Shown here: positions 1 to 6,416 of the stretch, in pieces
How positions within the stretch are numbered: the stretch's first letter is position 1
How the letters are laid out: each line of letters opens with the position of its first letter
Assembly (NCBI GenBank): GCA_964529445.1
Contig: CAZGWJ010000118.1
Coordinates: 1 to 7,000 of the forward strand
Direction of reading: 5' to 3'
Source: CAZGWJ01 sp964529445
GTDB lineage: Bacteria; Oederibacteriota; Muellerivitia; Muellerivitales; Muellerivitaceae
DNA length: 7,000 nt
Notes under the pieces: generated by a model
Told to the model about the DNA's origin: nothing
The model's database searches: none
The model's input: the letters and a program-made list of their open reading frames with translations, nothing else
Made by a program: the position numbers and the translations under genes

Positions 1-2
1 TT

Positions 3-272
3 CGCGGGAAGGCGCATGTCCGCTGGGAGCTCACCATGCCGGCTGACCGGGTCTCCTTCAAGGTTTATACCAGCAGTTTTCGGCTGGTGTGTTGCCAGAT
101 CTTCACACGCAAGGAACATCCTGCCCGGGTCGGGACGGCACCCGTGGAACTGGAGTGGGAGGTCGCCGACGACCGGGGCAAGCCCTTGACGCCAGGTACC
201 TATTTCTTCTACCTAATCGCCAAGGCCGGCAAGCAATCCTGGGAGGCCAGGGACCAGGCTGTCGTCCCTTGA
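3..272 (+). CDS. C-terminal fragment of a secreted/surface protein ending in a FlgD-like Ig domain
   Basis: The gene runs in from the left edge, so only its last 89 residues are visible and the start is unknown; the ATG at 36 is internal. The visible part reads as one beta-sandwich of the FlgD Ig-like/secretion-tail kind. It opens with AHVRWELTMPADRVSFKVYT, the usual 'x-V-R-F-x-L-P-x-x-x-V-x-V-Y' strand pair. It ends with WEVADDRGKPLTPGTYFFYL, matching the family's 'W-x-x-x-D-x-x-G-x-x-x-x-x-G-x-Y-x-Y' signature. In known families this fold sits at the extreme C-terminus of large exported or surface-anchored proteins, sometimes as a sorting tail, and it also occurs in the flagellar hook-cap protein FlgD. 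The stop is TGA at 270-272. With only one domain visible, the main function of the protein cannot be told. A large repeat-rich surface protein is more likely than FlgD itself, because no flagellar gene lies nearby. Confidence 0.72.
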   Translation, partial: RGKAHVRWELTMPADRVSFKVYTSSFRLVCCQIFTRKEHPARVGTAPVELEWEVADDRGKPLTPGTYFFYLIAKAGKQSWEARDQAVVP

Positions 273-296
273 ATGCTGGTAGGTTTGTGATATCCT
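269..296 (+). promoter_or_regulatory. Candidate sigma70-like promoter for asd
   Basis: TTGAAT at 269-274 (4 of 6 against TTGACA) lies 16 bp before TATCCT at 291-296 (4 of 6 against TATAAT). The -10 box is preceded by TG and one base (288-290), giving an extended -10. The -35 box overlaps the stop codon of the upstream gene. A start near 303 would give asd a leader of about 155 nt. I could not fold that leader into a lysine riboswitch or another leader I know. This is a motif match only. Confidence 0.35.
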
Positions 297-320
297 CTTT
301 CAACTTATTTCGGCCTTTCA

Positions 321-344
321 CCACGAAGACGTGAAGGCGCGAAG
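321..344 (+). repeat. Three tandem 8-nt units ending in GAAG
   Basis: CCACGAAG, ACGTGAAG and GCGCGAAG follow each other without spacers. The same octamer family (consensus roughly N-C-R-Y-GAAG) recurs at 6268-6291 and, inverted, at 6361-6386. The first unit and the next share a small hairpin, CACG at 322-325 pairing with CGTG at 330-333 around AAGA, and GCCTT at 313-317 can pair with AAGGC at 334-338. The element lies in the asd leader, between the candidate promoter and the start codon. Strings of this type are, in my memory, common between genes in environmental bacterial genomes; I know of no established function. Confidence 0.6.
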
Positions 345-456
345 AACAAAATCCGTTTTTTAAGGAACAAGCGAGCGTTTCCCGAACGGAAGGCTCCGAT
401 CCCCGATTCGCCGATTCCCAAAATGTGAATCGATGAATTCGAACAAAGGTGAGACC

Positions 457-1536
457 ATGGGCAAGAAGAAAGTCGCCGTCGTCGGCGCCACGGGCGTCGC
501 GGGCCAGCAGTTCCTGGCTTCCCTCGCCAACCATCCGGTTTTCGAGGTGGCGAAGCTGGCCGCTTCCCAGCGCAGTGCGGGCAAGACCTACCAGGCCGCC
601 TTGACGGACCCCTCCGGGGCGTTCCGCTGGTACTGCTCGGAACCCCTCGCTCCCGAGTTCGCGAAGATGATGGTCGAGGACGCGGCCCAAATGGATGCTT
701 CGAAGGTGGACCTGGTCTTCACGGCCGTCGAATCCGATGCCGCCAAGGAACTGGAACCCAAGTACGCCGTCACGACCCCGGTCGTTTCCACGGCCTCCGC
801 GTTCCGCTACGAGCCGGACGTGCCCATCTTCATCCCGGGCGTCAACATGGACCAGCATCCCCTCATCCAGGTCCAGAAGAAGAAGCGCGGCTGGAAGGGT
901 TTCGTGACCCCGGTCCCCAACTGCACGACCACCGGCTTCGTGATGACTCTGAAGCCCCTGTTCGACGCCTTCGGCATCGAGCGCGTCATGATGACCTCCA
1001 TGCAGGCTTGTTCCGGAGCAGGTCGTTCACCCGGCGTCGTGGCATTGGACATCATCGACAACGTGATCCCCTACATCGCCAAGGAGGAGGAGAAGGTCCA
1101 GACCGAGACCCAGAAGATCCTGGGGACCCTCTCGGGCGAGACCATCACCCCGGCGCCTTTCCCAGTGTCAGCCACCTGTACGAGGGTTCCCGTGATGGAA
1201 TCACACTTCGAGAGCGTTTTTGTCTCCCTGAAGAAATCCGCTTCGGCGGATGATGCCAAGAAAGTCATGCGCGAATACGGGAAGGATTTCGTGGCCCTGA
1301 AGCTACCCTCGTGTCCCTCGCGACTCATCGACGTGACGGACGACCCCTATCGTCCCCAGCCGCGGCTGGACCGCGACAAGGAGGACGGGATGGTCACTTC
1401 CGTTGGTCGCGTCCGGGCGGACAACGCCTGGGCCAACGGTCTCAAGTACGTCCTGGTCTCGCACAATACCAAGATGGGCGCGGCCAAGGGCGGCATGCTG
1501 GTGGCCGAGTACCTTGTTCACAAGGGCCTCATTTAA
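457..1536 (+). CDS. asd: Aspartate-semialdehyde dehydrogenase, archaeal/fungal type
   Basis: This cytosolic enzyme reduces L-aspartyl-4-phosphate to L-aspartate 4-semialdehyde with NADPH. It is the branch step to lysine/diaminopimelate, threonine and methionine. The 359-residue product has an N-terminal Rossmann fold with the NADP loop GATGVAG at residues 10-16. The catalytic cysteine is C156 in PNCTTTG. The conserved SGAGRSPG stretch with DIIDNVIPYI after it lies at about 186-208. A conserved histidine, H250, in CTRVPVMESHFE is the likely acid/base residue. Length and the spacing of these motifs fit the archaeal/fungal ASADH branch (the asd_EA type), not the E. coli type. I chose ATG 457 because AAAGGTGAG at 445-453 precedes it and the protein then begins directly with the Rossmann strand. 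ATG 433 in the same frame would add eight residues (MNSNKGET) and has no good ribosome site. The gene appears to be transcribed alone, with gaps of over 170 bp on both sides. Confidence 0.95.
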   Translation: MGKKKVAVVGATGVAGQQFLASLANHPVFEVAKLAASQRSAGKTYQAALTDPSGAFRWYCSEPLAPEFAKMMVEDAAQMDASKVDLVFTAVESDAAKELEPKYAVTTPVVSTASAFRYEPDVPIFIPGVNMDQHPLIQVQKKKRGWKGFVTPVPNCTTTGFVMTLKPLFDAFGIERVMMTSMQACSGAGRSPGVVALDIIDNVIPYIAKEEEKVQTETQKILGTLSGETITPAPFPVSATCTRVPVMESHFESVFVSLKKSASADDAKKVMREYGKDFVALKLPSCPSRLIDVTDDPYRPQPRLDRDKEDGMVTSVGRVRADNAWANGLKYVLVSHNTKMGAAKGGMLVAEYLVHKGLI

Positions 1537-1551
1537 CCCATCTCCCTTGAT

Positions 1552-1575
1552 CCCTCCCCCGCAAGCGGGGGAGGG
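1552..1575. repeat. G/C-rich palindrome after asd
   Basis: CCCTCCCCCGC at 1552-1562 is perfectly complementary to GCGGGGGAGGG at 1565-1575, so up to 10 bp can form around a CAAG loop. It begins 15 nt after the asd stop and could stop or slow transcription or protect the asd 3' end. It is followed by AAAA and not by a T-run, and no T-run follows on the other strand, so it is not a standard intrinsic terminator. Its look is that of REP-like dispersed intergenic palindromes. Confidence 0.7.
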
Positions 1576-1603
1576 AAAACCTGGGTTTCTCTCGCCCGTC
1601 AGT

Positions 1604-1655
1604 CCCCGTTCGGGGTCTCGACAAGGGCGGACAACTTCGCGTTACGCCTTGTCCG
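1604..1655. repeat. Second, more complex palindromic segment between asd and the membrane protein gene
   Basis: CCCCG and CGGGG flank TT at 1604-1615. Just after, two alternative 7-bp stems compete. GACAAGG at 1620-1626 can pair with CCTTGTC at 1647-1653. CGGACAA at 1628-1634 can pair with TTGTCCG at 1649-1655. The overlap of the right arms means only one can form at a time. The segment ends about 10 bp before the candidate -10 box of the next gene. It may be a REP-like repeat or a regulatory fold; the sequence alone does not decide. Confidence 0.4.
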
Positions 1656-1670
1656 GGTTTGTAATAAAAT
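1642..1670 (+). promoter_or_regulatory. Candidate promoter for the DUF2723-TPR gene
   Basis: TAAAAT at 1665-1670 matches TATAAT at 5 of 6. At 17 bp upstream lies TTACGC (1642-1647), a poor -35 box with 2 of 6. The A/T-rich patch at 1660-1672 stands out in a G/C-rich region, which supports it. A start near 1677 would leave a leader of about 30 nt to ATG 1709. An identical TAAAAT box precedes the ubiD-like gene. Confidence 0.35.
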
Positions 1671-1708
1671 AACCGCTCGATTTCGAATTATCCGTTAGCA
1701 GGGAGACC

Positions 1709-3910
1709 ATGGCCCTCGTCACGCCCTTCGCCCTATTCCTCTTCGTCTTATTCTTCTACCTGCGCACGCATTGCGCTTCCTTCAACATCAACGACTCGGG
1801 AGAGACCATCCTGGTCTGCTATCGGATGACCGTGGGCCATTCCCCCGGGTATCCCCTTCACGCCCTGTGGGGCCGGCTGAACTGCCTTTGGGAACTGGGC
1901 CAGCCCATGCTCCGGGTGACCATGGCCTCGATGATCATGGGCGCCCTCTCGGTTGTCCTCGCATACCTCATTCTTCGCCATCTTTTCGCCAGTCTCTCCT
2001 CCTCCCAGGGCGTCCTCAAGCGGGAAGGGCAGGGCGAGGGTCTCCCGTCGTGGACTTGGGAAGCCAGCGCCCTTTTTGGGGCTTTGGTTTTCGCGTTCTC
2101 CTACCAGCATTGGTTCCAGGCCGGCGGGTGCAAGGGAGGGATCTACACCCTCAACACCTTCCTTTCCCTTTTCATGATCTATCTGCTCTTCCTCATGAGG
2201 GAGAGGGGATGGATGGCGAAATCGCTTCCGCTCATGGGCTACCTGTACGGCCTGGGTCTCGCCCATCATTGGCCCAACCAGGTCGTCCTGACGCCCGTTT
2301 ACCTGTTCCTCTTCATGGCCGGCCAGAGCCGCATTCCGCCGAGCGAGTACCTGGCGTCGATCTTCAAACCCCTCACCTTCTATGAGAACAGCCGGAAGGT
2401 CCTTTCCGCCTTCGGGACGGCCAATCTGGTCCGCTCCGTCGTCTTCGGTTTCGTGGGGGTCTCGGTCTACAGCTTCCTGACCCTGCGGGCGAACCTCAAG
2501 CCCCTCGTGAACTGGTGGAATCCCGACAATTACATCCGTCTCTGGGAGACCGTCATCCGGAAGGGATATGCGGGGATCGGCGACAAACGCAGTGCCGAAA
2601 CGCTTCTTCGCAACTGGAAACGGTTCCTCATGCAGTTCTACAACCAATACGGGGACGTCTTTACCTGGATCGTCTTCCTGTTGGCCGTCTGGGGTCTTTG
2701 GTGGCTCCTGCGCCGGCATTGGACCAGTGCCGTGGGTTTCTTCGGAATGGGGTTCTGCCTCTTCGTCAGTATCATGGCCTTCAACAACCCGGCCGAAGGG
2801 TATCAATGGACCCTCGACAACTTCTTCACGCCCATCTTCCTATCCATGGCGCTCCTGGCGGCCGCGGGGCTTTTCGGCGTACTGGATTCCCTCCTGAGGA
2901 ATTCGCCCCGGCCGGGTTGGGGCATCTGGGTCGTCCCGGCCCTGATCCTGGCGTCGGCTCTTCTGCCCCTGCGGTTGAACTGGCAGAGGACCAACCAGGA
3001 GCGATACGTCAGCGCCTACGATTACGGCGTGAACATGTTGAGGACCGTGGACCGCAACGCCGTCATCGTCTGCAACGGCGACATCGACATCCTCCCCCTC
3101 TGGTATATGCAATACGTGCTGAACAAGCGGCCCGAGACGGCCTGTTTCACCATGCAGTTGATCCCCTATGCCTGGTATTTATTCCCTCTCATGCAGCAGT
3201 ATCCCTACCTGACGGTGCCGGTCGGCCGCGACGTGCGGCCCGAGACCGTGGTGCAGGACATGATCAACTACCGGGGCGCGGAGCGATCCTTCTACTTCAC
3301 GAACATCTTCACGGCCCCCTGGATGCGGGAAAAGAACCCCTCCATCCCGGAGGGGTTCATGTGGCGTATCTTCAACTCGAAGGGCCAGAATTTCCCGTTC
3401 ACCGCCGAGCACGTCAACCTTCTGTGGCGGGGATACCGCCTTCGCTGCCTGGATGCACCCGAACGCGGCTATTGGGACGAGTACACCGACGTCATGAAGG
3501 ACTCCTACGGCATCGGGCACGATTTCGGCGGGTATTTCGCGAGCGTCAACCCGACGGTGGGCGATGAATTCGCCATTTGGAGTTTCCAGAAAGCACTGAA
3601 ATACCGGCAGCCCCAGACCAGCGCCCGCATCTACTTCATGCTGGGCGAGGTGTACATGAAGCTCCAGAGGGGGCCGGATGCGGTGGAGATGTTCCGCAAG
3701 GTGCTGGAGATCGAACCCCGCAATGCCCAGGCCCTCTCCAAGCTCGGGAGGGCCTATTTCCACTTGATGGACATGGACCTGGCCGAGCAGGCATTCCGCA
3801 CCGCCCTGGCTTTGAATCCCCAGGAGCCGGAGGCCCTCGAAGGCGTCAGCGTCATCCGGGCCGTCCGGGAGGGGCGTATCCGGTTGGCGCCGCAGCCGCT
3901 GACCCGGTGA
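1709..3910 (+). CDS. Polytopic membrane protein, DUF2723 (GT-C-like, TMEM260 family) with C-terminal TPRs
   Basis: A 733-residue inner-membrane protein. The first helix (about 4-20) is followed by a loop with D29 and E32 and the block GHSPGYPLHALWGRL (about 43-57). This is the DUF2723 signature, equivalent to the acidic catalytic loop of GT-C glycosyltransferases that use lipid-linked sugars. Further hydrophobic segments lie near 68-92, 120-136, 145-163, 172-187, 190-205, 241-259, 317-335, 341-359, 371-393 and 404-421, about eleven in all. A soluble part of about 310 residues follows, ending in two TPRs (about 638-671 and 672-705; 'A..Y..LG..Y' and 'A...F...L...P'). The human relative TMEM260 is a protein O-mannosyltransferase, so sugar transfer to exported proteins is plausible; the substrate is unknown. 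ATG 1709 has GGGAGA at 1701-1706, rather close, and is the first start after the in-frame stop at 1670-1672. Its end overlaps truA by 4 nt. Residues about 97-118 form an unusual low-complexity insert. Confidence 0.85.
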   Translation: MALVTPFALFLFVLFFYLRTHCASFNINDSGETILVCYRMTVGHSPGYPLHALWGRLNCLWELGQPMLRVTMASMIMGALSVVLAYLILRHLFASLSSSQGVLKREGQGEGLPSWTWEASALFGALVFAFSYQHWFQAGGCKGGIYTLNTFLSLFMIYLLFLMRERGWMAKSLPLMGYLYGLGLAHHWPNQVVLTPVYLFLFMAGQSRIPPSEYLASIFKPLTFYENSRKVLSAFGTANLVRSVVFGFVGVSVYSFLTLRANLKPLVNWWNPDNYIRLWETVIRKGYAGIGDKRSAETLLRNWKRFLMQFYNQYGDVFTWIVFLLAVWGLWWLLRRHWTSAVGFFGMGFCLFVSIMAFNNPAEGYQWTLDNFFTPIFLSMALLAAAGLFGVLDSLLRNSPRPGWGIWVVPALILASALLPLRLNWQRTNQERYVSAYDYGVNMLRTVDRNAVIVCNGDIDILPLWYMQYVLNKRPETACFTMQLIPYAWYLFPLMQQYPYLTVPVGRDVRPETVVQDMINYRGAERSFYFTNIFTAPWMREKNPSIPEGFMWRIFNSKGQNFPFTAEHVNLLWRGYRLRCLDAPERGYWDEYTDVMKDSYGIGHDFGGYFASVNPTVGDEFAIWSFQKALKYRQPQTSARIYFMLGEVYMKLQRGPDAVEMFRKVLEIEPRNAQALSKLGRAYFHLMDMDLAEQAFRTALALNPQEPEALEGVSVIRAVREGRIRLAPQPLTR

Positions 3911-4701
3911 GGAACCTGCGGCTGACCGTCGAATACGACGGGACGTCGTATTCGGGATGGCAGAGACAGCCGGGCATCCCCACGGTGCAGGGCGAGTTGG
4001 AGAAGGCCCTCCACCGGATCTCGGGGCACGCGGTGGACCTGATGGCCGCCGGACGCACTGACGCCGGGGTCCATGCCCTGGGTCAGGTCTGCAACTTCCG
4101 CATCAAGACCCGACTGACTCCCCGCGAGATCGCCCGCATCACCAACCAGCTTTTGCCCGGCGACATCCGTGTCGTGAAGGCCGACTGGGTGCCCGACGGG
4201 TTCCACTCCACCTATCACGCCGCTTCCAAGATCTACCGCTATGTCATCCGGACCGCCTCCGAGAAAAGCGTCTTCGACCGCCTCTATCACCATTCCTTGA
4301 AGAGGGCCAGGCCCCTGAACCTTGCCGCCATGAGGCGCGCGGCGGCCAAGTTCAAGGGGACCCATGATTTCCGTTCGTTCCAGGGCCAGACCCCCTACAA
4401 ACGCGACCCGATCCGGTCGATCCATGGCATCAAGGTGCTCACGAAGGGTCCGGAAGTGCACCTGGAGGTCCATGGCAAGTCCTTCCTGTACCAGATGGTC
4501 CGCATCCTCTCCGGAACCCTCATCTATGTGGGGTTGGGGAAGATCAAGCCCGAGGAGATCCCCGATATCATCGCCGCCAAGGACCGCCGAAAGGCGGGCC
4601 CGACCCTGCCGCCGCATGGGTTGTTCCTGGTGAAGGTCTTCTATCCGAAGGACGCGGGTAAGCATCAAAAATCAGCACCCGAAGTTGACGGCCTCGAATA
4701 G
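3907..4701 (+). CDS. truA: tRNA pseudouridine(38-40) synthase TruA
   Basis: TruA converts uridines 38-40 in the anticodon arm of many tRNAs to pseudouridine. The 264-residue product starts MRNLRLTVEYDGTSYSGWQR, the typical first strand of the family. The catalytic aspartate is D52 in GRTDAGVHALGQV. Later family blocks are FHSTYHAASKIYRYVI (about 99-114), HDFRSFQG (153-160), and FLYQMVRILSGTLIYVGLG (193-211). Length is normal for TruA, with a short charged tail after about residue 248 that looks unconserved. I chose GTG 3907: it gives exactly the family N-terminus, while the reading frame open further upstream is only a shadow of the previous gene. The start overlaps that gene's stop as GTGA, with no clear Shine-Dalgarno, which implies translational coupling with the membrane protein. 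Confidence 0.96.
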   Translation: MRNLRLTVEYDGTSYSGWQRQPGIPTVQGELEKALHRISGHAVDLMAAGRTDAGVHALGQVCNFRIKTRLTPREIARITNQLLPGDIRVVKADWVPDGFHSTYHAASKIYRYVIRTASEKSVFDRLYHHSLKRARPLNLAAMRRAAAKFKGTHDFRSFQGQTPYKRDPIRSIHGIKVLTKGPEVHLEVHGKSFLYQMVRILSGTLIYVGLGKIKPEEIPDIIAAKDRRKAGPTLPPHGLFLVKVFYPKDAGKHQKSAPEVDGLE

Positions 4702-4728
4702 GGATTTCCAAGATAGCCCCTCTGGAGG

Positions 4729-4758
4729 GTGAAATCGGCCAGCGGTATGGCGTAAAAT
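4729..4758 (+). promoter_or_regulatory. Candidate promoter for the ubiD-like gene, overlapping a hairpin
   Basis: GTGAAA at 4729-4734 (4 of 6) lies 18 bp before TAAAAT at 4753-4758 (5 of 6). A start near 4765 gives a leader of about 30 nt to GTG 4797. A hairpin overlaps the -35 box: GATTTC at 4703-4708 pairs with GAAATC at 4731-4736, enclosing CCCTC/GAGGG at 4718-4722 and 4725-4729. No T-run follows, so it is not an intrinsic terminator for truA; it could be an operator-like dyad or chance. Confidence 0.35.
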
Positions 4759-4796
4759 CCCCTTCTGTCGTCCCAGACCCCTGCCGGGAGCGTCCT

Positions 4797-6245
4797 GTGG
4801 CCTATTCGTCCCTGAAAGACTTCATCCAGGCCCTCAAAAAAAATGGGGAACTCCTGCGCGTGACCGAGGAACTCGATCCCATCCTCGAGATCCCGGCCTT
4901 CGTGGACCGGATGAGCAAGCAACCCGATGGGGGCAAGGCCCTCCTCTTCGAGAAACCGAAGGGAAGCGCTTACCCCGTCCTTGCCAACGCCTTCGGTTCC
5001 CGCAAACGCATGTCCCTCGCCCTCGGGGTGGACGACCTGGAAGAACACGCGACCCGCGTCCGTGAACTCATTGAGCTAAAACCCCCCAAAGGATTGAAGG
5101 AGCAGATCCAGTTCCTGCCGAAGCTGATGGAGATGTCCCAGTTTGCTCCCAAGACCGTCTCGAAGGCCCCCTGTCAGGAGGTCGTCGAGAAGGAACCGGA
5201 TCTCTCCCAACTTCCTGTCCTCAAATGCTGGCCCGGCGATGGTGGACGATTCATCACCCTCCCCGTGGTCCATACGATCGACCCCAAGACCGGCATCCCG
5301 AACGCCGGGATGTACCGGCTCCAGATCTTCGACAAGAAGACCACGGCCATGCACTGGCATCCCCACCACGACGGGGCGCAGAACTACGAGGGAGCCAAGG
5401 GAACGGGGAAGCGCTTCGAAGTGGCCGTCACCCTAGGCGGTGATCCTTGCGTGACCTACGCCGCCACCGCACCCCTGCCGAGGGGCATCGACGAGATGCT
5501 CTTTGCCGGGTTCCTGCGCAAGAAACCCGTCGAGCTGGTGAAGTGCAAGACGGTGGAACTCTCCGTTCCCGCCGATGCGGATTTCGTCCTGGAAGGTTAT
5601 GTGGAGTTGGGCGAGCAGAGGATGGAAGGCCCCTTTGGCGACCACCGTGGGTTCTATTCGCTCCCCGAGATGTTCCCGGTCTTCCACGTGACCTGCATGA
5701 CCCGCCGCGAGGACCCGGTCTATCCCACCACCGTGGTGGGGCCTCCCCCCATGGAGGACGCATGGATCGGGAAGGCCTCGGAACGCATCTTCCTGCCCGT
5801 CCTGCAGAAGCTCCTGCCGGAGATCGTGGACTGGAACATGCCGGTCGAAGGTCTCTTCCATAACCTGGCCATCGTCTCCATCGACAAGAAATTCCCGGGT
5901 CATGCCCGCAAGGTCATGTTCGCCCTCTGGGGACTGGGCCAGATGATGCTCAACAAGGTCCTCCTCGTGGTGGACCGCGACGTGGACGTCCAGGATCCGG
6001 CCCAGGTCCTCTGGAAGGCCGGGTGCCACCTGGACCCGAAACGCGACACCGTGATCGTGGAGGGGCCTCTCGACATCCTCGACTTCTCCTCTTCGCAACG
6101 CGCCTGGGGCGGCAAGATGGGCCTCGACGCGACCCGGAAGTTCAAGGAGGAGGGGGGGCGCGAGCAACCCGACGAGCTCGAGATGGAACCGCGCGTCGTT
6201 GATAAGATCACCCCACTGCTGAAGAAATACGGACTTACCGACTAG
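4797..6245 (+). CDS. ubiD: UbiD-family prenyl-FMN-dependent decarboxylase, probably for menaquinone synthesis
   Basis: UbiD enzymes remove the ring carboxyl group of quinone precursors, using prenylated FMN made by UbiX plus a divalent metal and K+. The 482-residue product shows the family blocks: GIPNAGMYRLQ at 166-176 (N169 likely metal ligand, R174 likely catalytic), MHWHPHHDGA at 185-194 (H190 likely metal ligand), GGDP at 215-218, RGIDEMLFAGFLRKKPVELV at 229-248 (E233 likely metal ligand), and EGPFGDHRGFYS at 277-288 (E277 in the catalytic glutamate block). From memory, the blocks VLKCWPGDGGRF and AGFLRKKPVELVKC resemble the UbiD homologues annotated as menaquinone biosynthesis decarboxylases, more than E. 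coli UbiD. The start GTG 4797 has CGGGAG at 4785-4790, 6 nt upstream, and gives the expected N-terminus (SLKDFIQALKKNGEL). The following gene is the quinone methyltransferase, which supports a quinone role. The exact substrate is inferred. Confidence 0.9.
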   Translation: MAYSSLKDFIQALKKNGELLRVTEELDPILEIPAFVDRMSKQPDGGKALLFEKPKGSAYPVLANAFGSRKRMSLALGVDDLEEHATRVRELIELKPPKGLKEQIQFLPKLMEMSQFAPKTVSKAPCQEVVEKEPDLSQLPVLKCWPGDGGRFITLPVVHTIDPKTGIPNAGMYRLQIFDKKTTAMHWHPHHDGAQNYEGAKGTGKRFEVAVTLGGDPCVTYAATAPLPRGIDEMLFAGFLRKKPVELVKCKTVELSVPADADFVLEGYVELGEQRMEGPFGDHRGFYSLPEMFPVFHVTCMTRREDPVYPTTVVGPPPMEDAWIGKASERIFLPVLQKLLPEIVDWNMPVEGLFHNLAIVSIDKKFPGHARKVMFALWGLGQMMLNKVLLVVDRDVDVQDPAQVLWKAGCHLDPKRDTVIVEGPLDILDFSSSQRAWGGKMGLDATRKFKEEGGREQPDELEMEPRVVDKITPLLKKYGLTD

Positions 6246-6259
6246 GACAACACCCAATA

Positions 6260-6394
6260 CACAGCCAACGCGAAGCCGCGAAGTCGTGAAGAAAAGCGTT
6301 AATGGGAGACGGCACAGATTGAATGGGCTGTTATTTGTGAGTCATTGAAACCAAGGAAAACTTCGCCGTTCTTCGCGGCTTCGCGTTGGCTGTG
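6260..6394. repeat. Long inverted repeat with perfect 24-bp arms between ubiD and ubiE
   Basis: The left arm at 6260-6283 and the right arm at 6371-6394 are exact reverse complements over 24 bp. Each begins, from its outside, with CACAGCCAACGCGAAG. The 87-nt middle (6284-6370) has a further GAAG/CTTC match near each arm and otherwise no evident gene. Inside the arms the sequence is built from the octamers ACGCGAAG, CCGCGAAG and TCGTGAAG, the family seen at 321-344. The element fills most of the 171-bp gap. It has no transposase and no clear target-site duplication, and could be a small non-autonomous element, a dispersed repeat, or an RNA structure. Confidence 0.85.
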
Positions 6395-6401
6395 AATTTT
6401 T
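6371..6401 (+). terminator. Possible terminator: right arm of the inverted repeat plus T5
   Basis: The right arm of the inverted repeat is followed after two bases by TTTTT at 6397-6401. In RNA, the 24-bp stem with its 87-nt loop would stand directly before this U-run, so transcripts from ubiD could end here. The loop is far longer than in normal intrinsic terminators and the run is short. If it works, ubiE would need its own promoter, and I find no good one in the loop. Confidence 0.25.
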
Positions 6402-6416
6402 CGTAGGGGGTTTTGT

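Noticed and set aside
297..456. Lysine riboswitch or other leader control before asd
   Set aside because: The leader is long enough to invite the idea, but I find no matching conserved core and only a small repeat-derived hairpin.
103..858. 251-codon minus-strand open frame over the surface-protein end and the asd start
   Set aside because: It crosses two supported genes and the gap, has no family motif, and reads like antisense of G/C-rich coding DNA.
1552..1575. Standard rho-independent terminator of asd
   Set aside because: The stem is strong, but no T-run follows on either strand, so I call it only a palindromic repeat.
1748..2806. 352-codon open frame on the minus strand opposite the membrane protein gene
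   Set aside because: Its product is a charged, proline- and glutamate-rich sequence with no recognisable fold, as expected for the antisense of hydrophobic codons in G/C-rich DNA. The + strand product has clear DUF2723 and TPR features.
2515..3567. 350-codon + strand open frame in another frame inside the membrane protein gene
   Set aside because: Arginine-, proline- and glycine-rich shadow translation with no motif; it is wholly inside a well-supported gene.
3754..4668. 304-codon minus-strand open frame opposite truA
   Set aside because: TruA is unmistakable on the + strand; the antisense product has no recognisable motif.
5433..6257. 274-codon minus-strand open frame opposite the ubiD-like gene
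   Set aside because: Histidine-, valine- and aspartate-rich antisense sequence opposite a well-conserved enzyme.
6260..6394. CRISPR array
   Set aside because: The repeats are 8 nt, directly adjacent and without spacers, or are two inverted arms; this is not a repeat-spacer array.
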